In this document: positions 1-9,577 of the stretch, in pieces | How the letters are laid out: each line of letters begins with the position of its first letter | How positions within the stretch are numbered: the stretch's first letter is position 1 | NCBI GenBank assembly: GCA_028565635.1 | Contig: JAOXYB010034240.1 | Coordinates: 1-14,106, forward strand | Reading direction: 5' to 3' | Source of the DNA: Phoronis ovalis | Taxonomy: Eukaryota; Phoronida; Phoronidae | Length of the DNA: 14,106 nucleotides | Position numbers and translations under genes: made by a program | The notes under the pieces: generated by a model | Databases searched by the model: none | Told to the model about the DNA's origin: nothing | Seen by the model: only the letters and a program-made list of their open reading frames with translations

Positions 1-529
1 CACACATATCGAGCTTAAGGTTACAACTTATGTCCATCCACCACAGTTTCACGTATCACAAGTATCTCTGTGTGAAAGATGCTCACCTCAGCTGGTAAAA
101 AATACAATCCATTAAAATGACTGCATTAAACGAATTATTCAATGCATGTTTACTATATTCCTAATTACTGGTAATCACTAATGTTTGAAATTGTGTGCAT
201 AATTATAGTAACTTTAAAAAACGGCAAAGACATCTAAACCACGCATGTTATTTATAGTACAAGCATGACAACTCAATTCTAATCCACAATTCTTTTCTTT
301 GTGTAATGTGTGGCTGCAGTTAATTACCAGTAGTACAACTGCTACACAATTAATAAAACTCTTTTTCTTGCACTTTGCTACGGAAAATACGGTAAACACC
401 AATAGAAGGCTAATACAGTTTGTGGTTTTACCCCGCCTTATTTCACTTAAATAACGTGTAATTACAGCGAGAGATATAATCCGATTGTTCATTCAACGTT
501 TTAAACATAAGGAGAATTATTAGTATTAG
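1..529 (+). promoter_or_regulatory. Gene 1 upstream region and candidate 5' untranslated exon end
   Basis: Two patches recur upstream of gene 2. Bases 11-27 and 89-118 (CAGCTGGT...ATACAATCCATTAAA) resemble 9950-9963 and 9967-9998. Bases 489-529 (TTCATTCAAC ... TTAG|GTAAG) resemble 10079-10123. The second patch ends in a consensus donor at 529/530. TTCATTC fits the animal initiator TCA-K-T-Y. I infer a short untranslated exon starting near 490-500 and ending at 529, spliced to 1658. No convincing TATA box lies at the usual distance; TATAAT at 475 is too close. No coding gene was seen in this stretch. Confidence 0.3.
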
Positions 530-1657
530 GTAAGAAACAATTGAAATGTTCATTTTTCATTATTTAACTGGCATTGCAGATAATCTTTTTGGATAACTGA
601 TATATATATAATCAATCTTTTAATCCGAAAATATTCCTGTTGCAGAATATTAACAAAATTTAGTAAACTAAAACATTAGTTCTTTGTCCCATTCTTTATT
701 TGTAATTCATACTTTCCCAAAAAGACATGGTCTAATTGATGATTCTTCTAATATTTTACATGTATGTGTAAAAAAATCTTGTTTTGAGATTTTGTATATC
801 AAAGGTCCTGCTTCTCCGTGATAAAATCAATTTAATGCTGGATATTGAAATGTTATTTAATTTTGATTTTACAGTTAGTTTGAATTTTTCATTGTCTAAT
901 TGTTTTTATGACTAGATCTAAGCATACTGACATTTCGATCTGTACTGGAGACGTCATGTGGAATCATTTCTTTTAATCTTATAATTCATTTCGACAATGC
1001 ATTAACTGATTGCATGAAAATAGTCAATTGCTAAAGGTGAAACATTTTTTCGTTTTAAACTAAATTTGTATTTCACATTAACTAATTGGGCTATTATAAT
1101 GACGTCGAAATCATTTTACTTAAAGTATACAAAATAATAAATTAGTTTCGAAACAAACTACTACTTTATTACGTAATTTACATTGAAAAATATCTCTACA
1201 AGGTGGAAATAGAACATGCATGACATCGAATCAGACCAGACTAGACCAGACCTAATATTCAGCATCATCTTTTTCATCTCCGTCCTCTTCTTCAAGTCAT
1301 CATCTCTATCATCTTTCTGCATCTTCATTATCTTCATCTTCATCTTCATTATCATATTCATCACACTTTTCAACTTCATCACTATCTTCATCATCTTCAT
1401 CACTATCTTCGTCAGCATAATCTTTTTCATTTTCTTCATTATCATTATCCATATTATTATCATCATCATCATCATCATCATCATTATTATTATCATCATC
1501 TTCTTCTTCGTTATCTTCTCCATCACCAAGTTCATTTTTCTTCATGTTTTATCGTCAATCTAATTTTCATTACTATTATCCTTATCATTGGCGTCTTGAT
1601 TGTCTACGTATTAAACAATACAGTTAATTTTAGCTATCGAAAATGTTTGTCTTTCAG
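530..1657 (+). other. Gene 1 presumed 5' UTR intron
   Basis: AT-rich non-coding DNA between the candidate leader exon and the acceptor at 1657. Apart from the microsatellite at about 1258-1560, I see no gene or structured element. The last 40 bases (TTTTAGCTATCGAAAATGTTTGTCTTTCAG region) resemble the same stretch before gene 2, which supports a shared acceptor. Confidence 0.35.
1258..1560. repeat. CAT/CTT-rich trinucleotide microsatellite upstream of gene 1
   Basis: About 300 bases made mostly of TCA, TCT and TTA triplets, with eight uninterrupted CAT units at 1461-1484. It creates spurious long open frames on both strands: Ile/Phe-rich on plus, Asp/Glu-rich or Met/Lys-rich on minus. None has a gene-like composition. 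It lies about 100 bases before the signal-peptide exon; a shorter version sits in the same place before gene 2. Confidence 0.9.
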
Positions 1658-1659
1658 CA

Positions 1660-1757
1660 ATGTTGGAGTTGTGGAGCGTTTTGTTGTTGCTAACTATTAT
1701 ATTGAACATATCAACGGGAAATATTTCAAAACATCAAAGAAACATATACACATTAAG
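1660..1757 (+). CDS. Gene 1 coding exon 1: signal peptide and propeptide start
   Basis: The ATG lies two bases after a good acceptor (TTTGTCTTTCAG|CAATG), so translation starts at the very beginning of this exon and a 5' untranslated exon must lie upstream. Residues 1-20 are a hydrophobic signal peptide (run SVLLLLTIIL, residues 6-15), with a plausible cleavage site near Ser-Thr-Gly 18-20. Residues 21-33 (NISKHQRNIYTLR) start the mature or pro B region and contain an N-glycosylation sequon, Asn21-Ile-Ser. The exon ends AAG|GTAAGT in phase 2; Arg33 is split across the intron. The homologous exon at 11918-12015 has exactly the same length. Confidence 0.92.
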
Positions 1758-4700
1758 GTAAGTAAGTGCAAGTAGAACTTTCATTTTCGAATGGTAAAAG
1801 AAATCTCATTTTGTACGTCATGCAAACTTCTATGCACCCCCCATTTTAAGCAATGAGGTTTTCCAACAAGCACGAAATAAGCAATTGGGTTTTTAACAAG
1901 CAAAAGTTAATCAAAAAATGTTTTCTCTTTCTAAAATTTTGTGAAGTACCTTCCGGAGTATATAGAATTGTTGACCGAAAGTCACTGTCAGTGGTGAATA
2001 TTTATTTCCAGGTCTCCTGATCAGTGGAAGGATGTCTGGCATGTGGAATGCCACAGAGTTTGTCGGACTGATTTAATTCACCACATAAGAATGGCTTGTG
2101 AGAAGGATATATATAGAACGTATGACAGTCTACCAACACGAAAGCGAGGTAAGAGATAAAGTAACATTTATAGCGGTGTGTACACTTATAACGAATACAA
2201 CCTTTCTTGCACGTTCAGAAAAAAGATGATGTTTGATACTTAGATATATCATTTGGTGGTGGTGTTCCTTAGAAAGAGTGTTATCTGGATATCACACAGT
2301 TAAGATTTGCCAACGATTTAAACTCGCTTGGGCAACAGGTATTTTGGATGACAGACCTAGTAAAACCTGTGGATTTACTAAATTTTAAATGAAAAGCATA
2401 AATGACAGGGCTACCTAACATTCACCGACTATTATACGCAATCGTTGAACATTCACCCAAATTGCTCTCCTCATGCATGGCTGTTCCAGTCTCCCCCCTT
2501 AATATTATATGTGCAAACTAAACATACATTCAATAGGAATTATAACAAACTTATCAAAATTAAAAATAATTATTACGTTAATTTAGAATGTTTCCTTTTG
2601 ATATGATATATACTATAATATAATACATGTACTCAAAAAGGTGCTTTTACTAAAATTTTGTTTCCTGATTTTTTAAAGTCAGATAAACCTTTACTTGTAG
2701 TGTAATTGATCGATAGTTTGCACCTTTATAAAAACAGGAAGCGGAGGGTAAATCAATTGTTGGAATAGCTGTGAGAAGACTTCAAATTCGTTTGATATTC
2801 ACCGTAAAATAGGAGGGAGTCAATATGAAAGTTGGTACGCATGTTCCACCAAAATTTCGCGTGAATGGGTAATCTATGTTTTTCGTACCGCCGGCGTAAC
2901 GCGCGTTACGCACTTAGGGTCTGTTTTTTTGTGGCTAAAATTACGAAAAGGGGTGTTTTTTTGGAGGTGTGACACTTCGTTAGGGGTGTTGCTTGGAACT
3001 TTCACTTCGTTAAAATTCCACTTCGGTAGAGGTGCAAATACGGTCAAGAAAACTTACTATGTGAGTCAGAATGTGTATTTAATTCCCCGTCATATGAAAG
3101 TTACTTCCTGAATTGATGCTATTTTGCAATTGAGAATTATCTTTAAAACACGGCATACGATGGCAACCCTCAAACCATGCATTCCTGGAGGGGAAGCTTG
3201 AGAGTTAGTTCACAGATTTGTAAACAAAATGCATTTTTAACTAAAAATATTGTACTTATTTCTTTTTAAATTAACCAACCTGCTTATCTAGTCTTTATAT
3301 AATGTATTAGATGACACAACACTGTTTTTTTTACAAACACTTCCTTAGGGCAGTTTTTTCCCAAAAGTCACTTACTTAGGGTTGTTTTTAAAAAAAAACT
3401 CACTTCCTTAGGGGTATATTTTTTGCAGAACTTCACTTCGTTAGGGGCTAGTTTGAAAAGCCATGTTGGAACATGGGTACCCACTTTCATATTGACTGTC
3501 CCGCCCCCGGTTCTCAACTAACGTTTGGGCTTAAACATAGCCAATTTTCGTTTATTATCTCAAAAAGGAGAAGAACGATAACCCCTTTATATATAAAGTG
3601 CCCGAGGAATTCTAGACACCAATCAAATTACAGCTCACAAAAAACCCTGGAAGGCGTAAAACAAATAAAAATCAGACAAAAAACTAGTGAAATCCCCGAG
3701 CGAAATTAGTCAGTCACACAGCCAAACAGCAACTGTCATTGGTCAAAAGTTTCATGTCGCATTTCATTCGCTCCTGTTAAATTGAAGAATATAACGAAAA
3801 TTGACTGTGGTTTGCCCAGACGTTAGTTGAGAAGGCACGGAACATTAATGGATGGATTTATTCGGACTGGATGTTAGGCAACCCTGAATGATTTGTCAGT
3901 ACTATTAAATATATATAAAAGCCGGCTAGCTTCTAAAAATTCGGAAATTCGCTATAAAGGCAAGTAAATATATGCAGTAGTTACAAATTCCGCATAAAGA
4001 TATGAATTTATTAGGAATTTATTTAATAGATTTTGCAATTCGATTGTAAACAGTACACCAGTACATTAAACTAGAAGTTGAATGCTCTCATTTGCTATAT
4101 TTCGTACAACCCAGGTGCAGGTCCGCAAAGGCAGATGTGCAGTCCATTGTTCTTGATATTTTTCTAAGCTCAATAGGTGTCAAGCTGAAGCCAACGTATG
4201 CACAAGTATACAATGACTATTGCTCTAGTGACACATCCTGTAAACACGTACACTCTGTAATATTGTCACTTTTATGCGTCTGCGCATCTAGCTGCATGCA
4301 CCTCTTCACTTGGCAGACCATGATGTCATAGCTATATTGGCCAATCAGAATAATCTGACATAAGAACAAAATTGATTTTCCCATCCACCCCCGGGCAATC
4401 CACCTCGATAGTAACGTGTTACATATGTCTTTAAGTAAACAGACTCTTCGTGAATAAAGGTATTTATTAGTCACAAATAAGGATAATAAGGTCTCAAGTC
4501 TACCAATTTTCTAGTAGCTTTAAATAACCGATGTTGATTGGCAGAAACGTGTAGAAGAATGAGTAAGTTGATAGCTTGAAAATAATCCCATCAATTTTTG
4601 ATTAAAAAATAAAGTAACATTTATAAATAATTTACGGCCTTTTTTCTCTTTGCGCATACAGAGACAGAAAGCAAAACGAAAGAGAAAACGCATTCATTAA

Positions 4701-6469
4701 TATCCAGGAAGCTACCAAGTATTAATATTTAAAGTTAAATGAAATTAAATGCTGATCATAAAAGTTATTTTGCCATCCCTCCGCTCATCTGTCCATCCAC
4801 TTTATATACACTTAAATAAACATGAATAGGTACTTTTAAAATTTTCAAATGCACTATTTGTCAAAAATTGTTAAAACGTTGGGCAGGAAGCTGGGTGCTG
4901 GAAATTCTACCCAACAATCAGTGAACCTGACGATCTACCTGGTGAGAGAACCAGCTGAGAAACCTATTTTACCACGTAAAAGTTCCCTCTCATATTTTTG
5001 ATATTTTTTACGAGAAATTGTGTAATTTTCACTTTGTTATCATTTAGTTATCACTTTGAGATCAAAAGTATAGTGTCACAGTGGTTATTGTGACAGATCT
5101 GTTGTGGATTTTATATAAGCTTCTACACAAACAGGAAGATTCTACGCAAATTAGCCTTCTTACATGAATTATACTTTGTTCTCTCCCTCTGCTATGCTTA
5201 CCAAGACAAACCATTGCTATATACAGTTAAAATTAACCACGTGTCATCTGTGTTATGCACTGTCTCGAAAGATAACAATAAGTATAGTATGATTTAAATT
5301 ACAGGGGTATTTTTAAAGTCATCTTTCATTGATGACAACTGAATTAAGTTAGTTCTTTTCTGGTTTTGCTTATTTATTTATTCAATAAGGAAAAAGGTGC
5401 TGTTTTTATTGAATTGAATGTTTTCATAAAAGAGAATCAACTCTTGTTCCTTTTTCTTTTTTCGGCTCAAAATTGAGTAAGGAAAAACAAAATGGTTATT
5501 TTTCCTTATTCGGTTCAAAATTGAGATTCGTAAGTTCCGTACTACTGCAGGGTTCTCCTTTCTTTCTTGAAACCCCCAGTCGCATAAGGAAAACAGAAAC
5601 CGAGCTTTTTTCCTTATTGAATATGGAAAAAAGAAATATTTCCGTAATTATCATCTTTGATTGTATTTTTCCGAAGTTTTTCTTAATACTAAAGTGTAAT
5701 CTCTGGAACTGGCCAGACGTTTTCTATGTTTGTTCCGCGATCATAAAAAGCGAATGCTGTTTTTTAAGTTTTGTCGTCTACCAATCAATGGAACATTTGA
5801 AATAAATCTTTATAAACTGTCTTCGTTACAATTACATAACGTTACTATTCTGTTTTTCTCGTTTAGAACAATCCATTATTATGCGGATTTATGCCAATTT
5901 AGATTTTCTAATTTTATATTTTATGTCTCAGATTTATATGGAAATAACTAAAATTGATAGTTTCATGTTTCTGGAAAGGACCGCTAGTTTACAATGTATG
6001 AACATTTTATAAAATTGTCCGAGTAATTTCTTGTCATATTGTTTTTATTCTCTGTATAACTTATTTTCTTTTTATTCCCTTTTTTAGTGCAAATTTTTAT
6101 TAGGCAAGATATGACTGTTAAACACAAATATTTAGAAAATAAAATTACAAATTAGTTTTCCATTGGTATCAGAAAATTCTGAAAATAGCAATAAAAATTA
6201 ACAATGACTTGTCTGATACGCCGACAACTACTGAAAGCTTTAATTTATTTATTACAGAAACGATAGGACGCCAGTCAATGTCGCCTTTCCTAAGCCAAAA
6301 AAAGGCTAGTACATTCCTTTCGGTAATGATGTTCAACAGCAGAAAGAAGCGAGGCATTATGGAAGAATGCTGCATACGGAAACCATGCTCCTGGGAAGAG
6401 TACGCTGAAACATGTTACAATCACGATCGAGATAGCTCTCTGCACAGTAACCGCTGTAGAAATATTTGA
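1660..6469 (+). CDS. Insulin/relaxin-like peptide precursor, gene 1 (complete, 3 coding exons)
   Basis: Joining 1660-1757, 2012-2148 and 6258-6469 at consensus GT..AG sites gives one open frame of 148 residues. Order: signal peptide (about 1-20), B-chain region (21-75), Arg-Lys-Arg 76-78, C-peptide (79-106), Arg-Lys-Lys-Arg 107-110, A chain (111-148). Cysteines are at 46, 50, 62 in B and 116, 117, 122, 131, 145 in A. Cys50-x11-Cys62 and the Cys-Cys..Cys-x8-Cys pattern are the insulin-superfamily fold signature; the intron in the C-peptide is also typical of the family. The expected product is a secreted two-chain hormone, cut by prohormone convertases and acting on an insulin receptor or a relaxin-type GPCR. 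ACEKDIYR in B and WEEYAE in A recall the ILP7/relaxin-like group; this is from memory. Odd points are one residue too many between A-chain Cys117 and Cys122 (usually three) and an extra Cys in each chain. I am very sure of the superfamily and only moderately sure of the subgroup. Confidence 0.95.
1758..2011 (+). other. Gene 1 intron 1 (phase 2, 254 nt)
   Basis: GTAAGT to TTTATTTCCAG. It separates the signal-peptide exon from the B-chain exon. No structured element was seen. The matching intron of gene 2 is 708 nt. Confidence 0.9.
2012..2148 (+). CDS. Gene 1 coding exon 2: B chain
   Basis: The exon is bounded by TTTATTTCCAG and G|GTAAGA and encodes residues 33-78 plus the first base of codon 79. 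The segment QWKDVWHVECHRVCR (37-51) leads into LIHHIRMACEKDIYR (54-68). Cys50 and Cys62 are separated by eleven residues, the spacing of the two canonical insulin B-chain cysteines; Cys46 is additional. The exon ends with Thr-Arg-Lys-Arg (75-78), a convertase site closing the B chain. The reading frame then hits a stop (TAA) four codons into the intron, so this exon has to be spliced to make an A chain. Confidence 0.95.
2812..3505. mobile_element. Non-autonomous DNA transposon with ~30-bp terminal inverted repeats
   Basis: Bases 2819-2848 and the reverse complement of 3467-3496 match at 28 of 30 positions (core GTCAATATGAAAGT). The match extends outward to about 2812 and 3505 with small gaps (GGAGGGA against GGCGGGACA). 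The roughly 690-bp interior encodes nothing recognisable. It contains a 16-bp perfect palindrome (CGTAACGCGCGTTACG, 2895-2910) and several same-orientation copies of a CACTTCGTTAGGGG motif near both ends. This is the structure of a MITE-like element. I could not find a clear target-site duplication and cannot name the superfamily. Confidence 0.75.
2911..3446 (+). repeat. Subterminal direct repeats CACTT(C/A)(G/C)TTAGGGG
   Basis: Copies at 2911-2919 (partial), 2973-2986, 3338-3350, 3369-3381, 3401-3414 and 3433-3446, with weaker ones at 3003-3012 and 3019-3032. Most are followed by T-rich spacers, and the last four are about 32 bases apart. All point the same way although the element ends are inverted. 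Clustered subterminal motifs are commonly transposase-binding sites; that role is inferred here. Confidence 0.65.
5381..5621. repeat. Inverted-repeat block in intron 2 of gene 1
   Basis: TTCAATAAGGAAAAAGG (5381-5397) is matched at 16 of 17 bases by the reverse complement of 5605-5621. Inside lies a direct repeat, TTCGG(C/T)TCAAAATTGAG, with copies about 50 bases apart near 5461-5477 and 5510-5525. Further AAGGAAAA/TTTTCCTT pieces occur at 5480 and 5497. It may be a small MITE or a decayed foldback element. The open frame over it shows no protein-like features. Confidence 0.45.
6258..6469 (+). CDS. Gene 1 coding exon 3: C-peptide and A chain
   Basis: The acceptor TTTATTTATTACAG|AA restores the frame left by exon 2, with codon 79 (Glu) split. 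Residues 79-106 form a short C-peptide, with an internal Lys-Lys at 93-94. Arg-Lys-Lys-Arg (107-110) precedes GIMEECCIRKPCSWEEYAET (111-130), an unmistakable insulin-type A-chain start, then Cys131. The tail YNHDRDSSLHSNRCRNI (132-148) is unusually long and holds the eighth Cys (145). The stop is TGA at 6467-6469. The open frame reads back to 6209 through the acceptor, but nothing in that upstream part looks coding. Confidence 0.95.
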
Positions 6470-6754
6470 CATTTGCTAAATAATTGTAATTTAAATTTGT
6501 TCCAAATTTCTCATTTGAATCCAGTTTGGTTTATTAAGCATGATTAATTTACCTAGCATTTTATAAAATATGGATACATGGCTAATATTTAGCACTTATT
6601 TTTTTTAAAGTGTGATGGATTTCTAGAATTACACAATAATATTTAATTTTATAAGAGCGTTATCGTGTTGGTGACGTAACCTTGTAAAAGAGAAAGAATT
6701 AACCAATAATGAGTTAACTTTTTACGGATATAACACAATCCCATTGCTTTCGGA
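6470..6754 (+). other. Gene 1 presumed 3' UTR start
   Basis: AT-rich sequence directly after the gene 1 stop codon, with nothing structured in it. The first canonical AATAAA that I see downstream of the stop is at 7307-7312, which would give a 3' UTR of about 0.85 kb. A variant signal nearer the stop is equally possible. Confidence 0.3.
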
Positions 6755-6972
6755 TGCTGTAATTAGAAATTTGACGAAGCAGTTAATAAGATCTTCATAG
6801 TGAAACTTATACATGCAGTTACATAAATATAATCACTACGCAATTTACTACATTCAGTTGCTGCAATTAGAAATTTGACGAGACAGTTAATAAGATCTGT
6901 AAGATCTTTATAGTGAAACTTATACATGCGGTTACATAGACATAATTAATACGCAAGATACTACATTCAGTT
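6755..6972. repeat. Tandem duplication, unit ~104 bp, two copies
   Basis: TGCTGTAATTAGAAATTTGA at 6755 recurs at 6859 (TGCTGCAATTAG...), and the similarity continues through AGTTAATAAGATCT, AGTGAAACTTATACATGC, GGTTACATA and ACTACATTCAGTT. The second copy carries a 10-base insertion that itself duplicates AAGATCT (about 6890-6907). It is non-coding and lies just downstream of gene 1. Confidence 0.9.
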
Positions 6973-7382
6973 CTTTGATATTAGAGACTATAGATTTTAT
7001 GTATTAACTTTAAGACATACGTAGTGATATTGCTGCTATGGAGAAAGTTTTGTGATTTGTTGGTTTTAGAGCAATGAAGCTGCATACGAGCAAGAGATAC
7101 ATAATGCCTTTTAAATATTTACAATATTGTAAACATAGTAATTCAATTTTAACAGATTGTCCGAGAAGTTCAATTGAACCTCCTCAATTAACGGAAATAT
7201 GGTTTAAATAATAGTAAAGAAACAAATAGCTAAAATGAAAAATAACCCTCCGTCAAATGTGTTTGCTTACATGATATTCGCATACTGTTACAACATATAT
7301 GTATGGAATAAATTATTACAAATGTCTCTTGCAGACAAAACATTTAATATTTGCATGCATGCCATGTATACTGTACAAAACC
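6973..7382. other. Non-coding AT-rich stretch
   Basis: No open frame, repeat or RNA gene that I can support. It contains the AATAAA at 7307-7312, a weak candidate polyadenylation signal for gene 1. Confidence 0.3.
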
Positions 7383-7590
7383 ATAATTAATTTTGCCATC
7401 CACTTCAGTGGTAATTATTTTATTTATAGTATCTTATCGATGTTCTAATGAATTACAATTTATTACAAATACAGTCACCGAAACACCATTCATGCTGACC
7501 ATTGGTCATTCATATTGGCATACATATAAGAATACAATTAATGTTACCATCTACTTTGGTAGTAATGCATCTTTTTATAACATCTTGCCT
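7383..7590. repeat. Direct repeat pair ~152 bp apart
   Basis: ATTAATTTTGCCATCCACTT (from 7387) and ATTAATGTTACCATCTACTT (from 7539) start two similar segments of about 50 bases, both going on through a (GT)GGTAAT/(GT)AGTAAT step to TATAG/TAACATCTT. Each has a short stem, CCAC-TTCA-GTGG or CTAC-TTTG-GTAG. A 73-codon open frame spans the pair but looks incidental. Confidence 0.55.
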
Positions 7591-8090
7591 GACCTTCCAA
7601 TGATTTTTTTCTAGTCACAAATCAATATAATTATGTCTTTAGCCTACACTTGACTTTTGCTGGCATGACCAATAAACCTTTTTGCTGTACCTGATTGTAG
7701 ACCACCTGGTGAGAAAATGCTGAAGATGGACTATGAGTTAACAAATTTCATGTACCAAAAAGAATACAATCATTTTTTTCATAAAAAGGCATGTTGAAAG
7801 TCTGATTTTAGTCATTTTGAGCGAAATGAAACCCACTTTTAAATAAAAGTGGCCACGGAGTTAACTGTTGCTAACCATTATGGCTTCACTTGAAAAAAAC
7901 AAAGAAAGCTGTTTTGAATAAAGTCTTAACTTATTTTACGATTGTAAGCAATTTCAGATTTTGGATGACTACAGAGGGTAATATACGACGGTTAACTCGA
8001 CTGCTAGTAACTCCAAGCAGAAAATGCAGGTTATTATGTCCTAATTTAATACGATGAAGAGCAGTGAGTTGTGAGAGTTACGAAGAGGAT

Positions 8091-8155
8091 GTGAGTGAGT
8101 GAATGAGTGAGCGAGTGGGTGAGTGGGTGAGTGGAGCCGATGAGTGGATGAGTAA
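8091..8155. repeat. GAGT-type degenerate tetranucleotide repeat
   Basis: GTGAGTGAGTGAATGAGTGA and onward, a run of GAGT/GGGT/GGAT units with interruptions, followed by further scattered GAGTGGGT units to about 8190. Such GAGTGAGT tracts are frequent in gastropod and bivalve genomes, often at the edge of interspersed repeats. The stretch from 7615 to 8090 shows nothing else that I can support. Confidence 0.75.
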
Positions 8156-8572
8156 GTTTGATTCAGTGTGATTGGGTGAGTGGGTGCTCGAGTGGAATAG
8201 CAGTCTGGAATAACCCACTGTTTGTGTCTGTTGGATGAAATTGTTATGATTTTTACATAAATATATATCTAACAGATGGAATGTCTATGAAGATTATTTA
8301 GACTTTCAATAACAGACAAAAACAAATAACTAATCATAACTACATGTCATATGTTTTTGCTTGGAGTGGAAGCTTGCGAAGGCTTTTGATCATGATCAAA
8401 CTGAAAGACCTCTCATAGATTTCCTGAGGAGATACTCTTATTCCATATCAGATATGGAATAGGAGGAAAAGTTAATAAATAGTTGGACATCATCCTTTTT
8501 CATCGAACATACGTGTAGGCAGTATACATGTAGAATGCGACAAATCTGAAGAGGTGGGTGTAACTTCAATCT

Positions 8573-8683
8573 AGAGTCCCACAAGGTTCTACTTTATGAC
8601 CGTGCTTATTTCTTTTCTTTATCAACGACATAGTAGAGAGGCTTCAATCCTCAGTTATACTATTCGCAGATGTCACTGTACTC
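8573..8683 (+). pseudogene. Reverse-transcriptase fragment with broken catalytic site
   Basis: This frame keeps the VPQGS palm motif, FFINDI and FAD-V-T in register over 37 codons with one internal TGA (8597-8599). The lost second catalytic aspartate and the stop make it non-functional. Flanking motifs sit in other frames, showing additional indels. Confidence 0.85.
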
Positions 8684-8958
8684 TCTGAGCAATATCTGGC
8701 GAATGTGGATCCTAGAAGACTACAACAGGCCCACAACAGGATTTTGATATGCTATGAGAAGAGGAGAAAAGCTGGCAGATGGAGTTTCACTCGGACAAGT
8801 GGCAGGTGATACAGATCAGTAGAATTGTTAACAGCATAGATAAGTATAGATTTCAAAAATAGTCACAAAGTGCAAACTGTAAAACAAGTAAAATATCTAG
8901 GATTGAATGTGACATCATATCTATAATGTAATAGGCACATTGTCACAGTCATTAAACT

Positions 8959-9198
8959 GTGGGAGTTCCAGAATATGCATCTTCAGAATATACTGAAATG
9001 ACCCACAGAAGGACACCAATGCCAATGTTTACATACAACCAGTATACTCCAGTAGTCAAGTGGAGATCACAAGTACTCAGTGATAGAAGAAAATACTCCA
9101 AACTCAATATCATGTACAAAATAATCAACGAACTAGTAGCTATTCCAGCCGAGAAATACCTCATTCCATTAAAAAACAAACCTTTATACAGTTTATAA
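8959..9198 (+). pseudogene. Retrotransposon polyprotein C-terminal fragment
   Basis: A residual open frame of 79 codons; its second half (from about 9055) carries the RR..KL.IMYKI.N.LV.IP...YLIP pattern seen downstream of RT in CR1-like LINEs. It has no start of its own and follows the RT relic directly. It is not a host gene. Confidence 0.75.
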
Positions 9199-9577
9199 TT
9201 AATAACCTTTGCTTTCAATTAAATACCCTCGTGTAGGTGTAATTACAGGTTATTCCCTTACTTTCCAGATACTAGAAACAGATGTAACTCAGTATAACGT
9301 ATGTTGCAGGTTATTGATGCAGAAGCACTTTAGAATCTTTCAAGTTAAGTTTTGGATCGGAGAGCTGTGCCATACTTATACTGTGAAATCAAAATATACA
9401 GCCTGGCTGTAATGAAAATATTTAAATGTATTTGTACTGCTTATATATGCGAACGTTGTCTTACTTGTCAGCTGTGTTCTTTTTGTTCTTTATACATTTT
9501 TCTTCAGTTTAGTTTGCTTTTTAATTTGTCCTACCCTCATCCAAAATGTCTGTAGTTACATGAAGTTATGGAGTGTT

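Larger units (their letters stand above)
2149..6257 (+). other. Gene 1 intron 2 (phase 1, 4109 nt)
   Basis: GTAAGA to ATTTATTACAG, placed between the B chain and the C-peptide/A-chain exon. It carries a terminal-inverted-repeat element (2812-3505) and an inverted-repeat block (5381-5621). The stretches 2149-2811, 3506-5380 and 5622-6257 are AT-rich with no coding or RNA gene that I can support. Small local inverted repeats at 4642-4688 (TTTTCTCTTT/AAAGAGAAAA) and 5074-5095 (TGTCACA/TGTGACA) are within what chance gives. Confidence 0.85.

Noticed and set aside
475-480. TATAAT as a TATA box for gene 1
   Set aside because: Only about 16 bases from the candidate initiator, too close for a normal TATA box, and not conserved upstream of gene 2.
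214-492. 92-codon minus-strand open frame with a hydrophobic stretch and several Cys
   Set aside because: No recognisable domain or regular Cys pattern and no splice or promoter context; it overlaps the shared upstream region of gene 1. Most likely chance.
1161-1563. Overlapping long open frames on both strands (Ile/Phe-rich, Met/Lys-rich, Asp/Glu-rich)
   Set aside because: All are translations of the CAT/CTT microsatellite in different frames; low complexity and no flanking gene structure.
2911-3446. TTAGGG-containing motifs considered as interstitial telomere repeat
   Set aside because: They are not in tandem; TTAGGG is embedded in a longer CACTTCGTTAGGGG motif with spacers of 30 bases or more inside a transposon-like unit.
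2929-3709. Open frames of 60 and 78 codons (2929-3111, 3473-3709)
   Set aside because: The first lies inside the inverted-repeat element and reads its direct repeats; the second starts in its right terminal repeat. No protein-like features.
4092-4474. Open frames on both strands with several Cys, considered as an extra hormone exon
   Set aside because: Cys spacing fits neither B nor A chain, there is no basic cleavage site, and the region is inside intron 2 of gene 1.
5473-5951. Open frames of 110 and 73 codons in intron 2
   Set aside because: Phe/Ile/Leu-rich translations of AT-rich DNA that start inside the inverted-repeat block; no domain and no splice support.
8952-9218. 88-codon minus-strand open frame with hydrophobic segments
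   Set aside because: It is the reverse complement of the LINE C-terminal region, whose plus-strand reading matches known LINE patterns.
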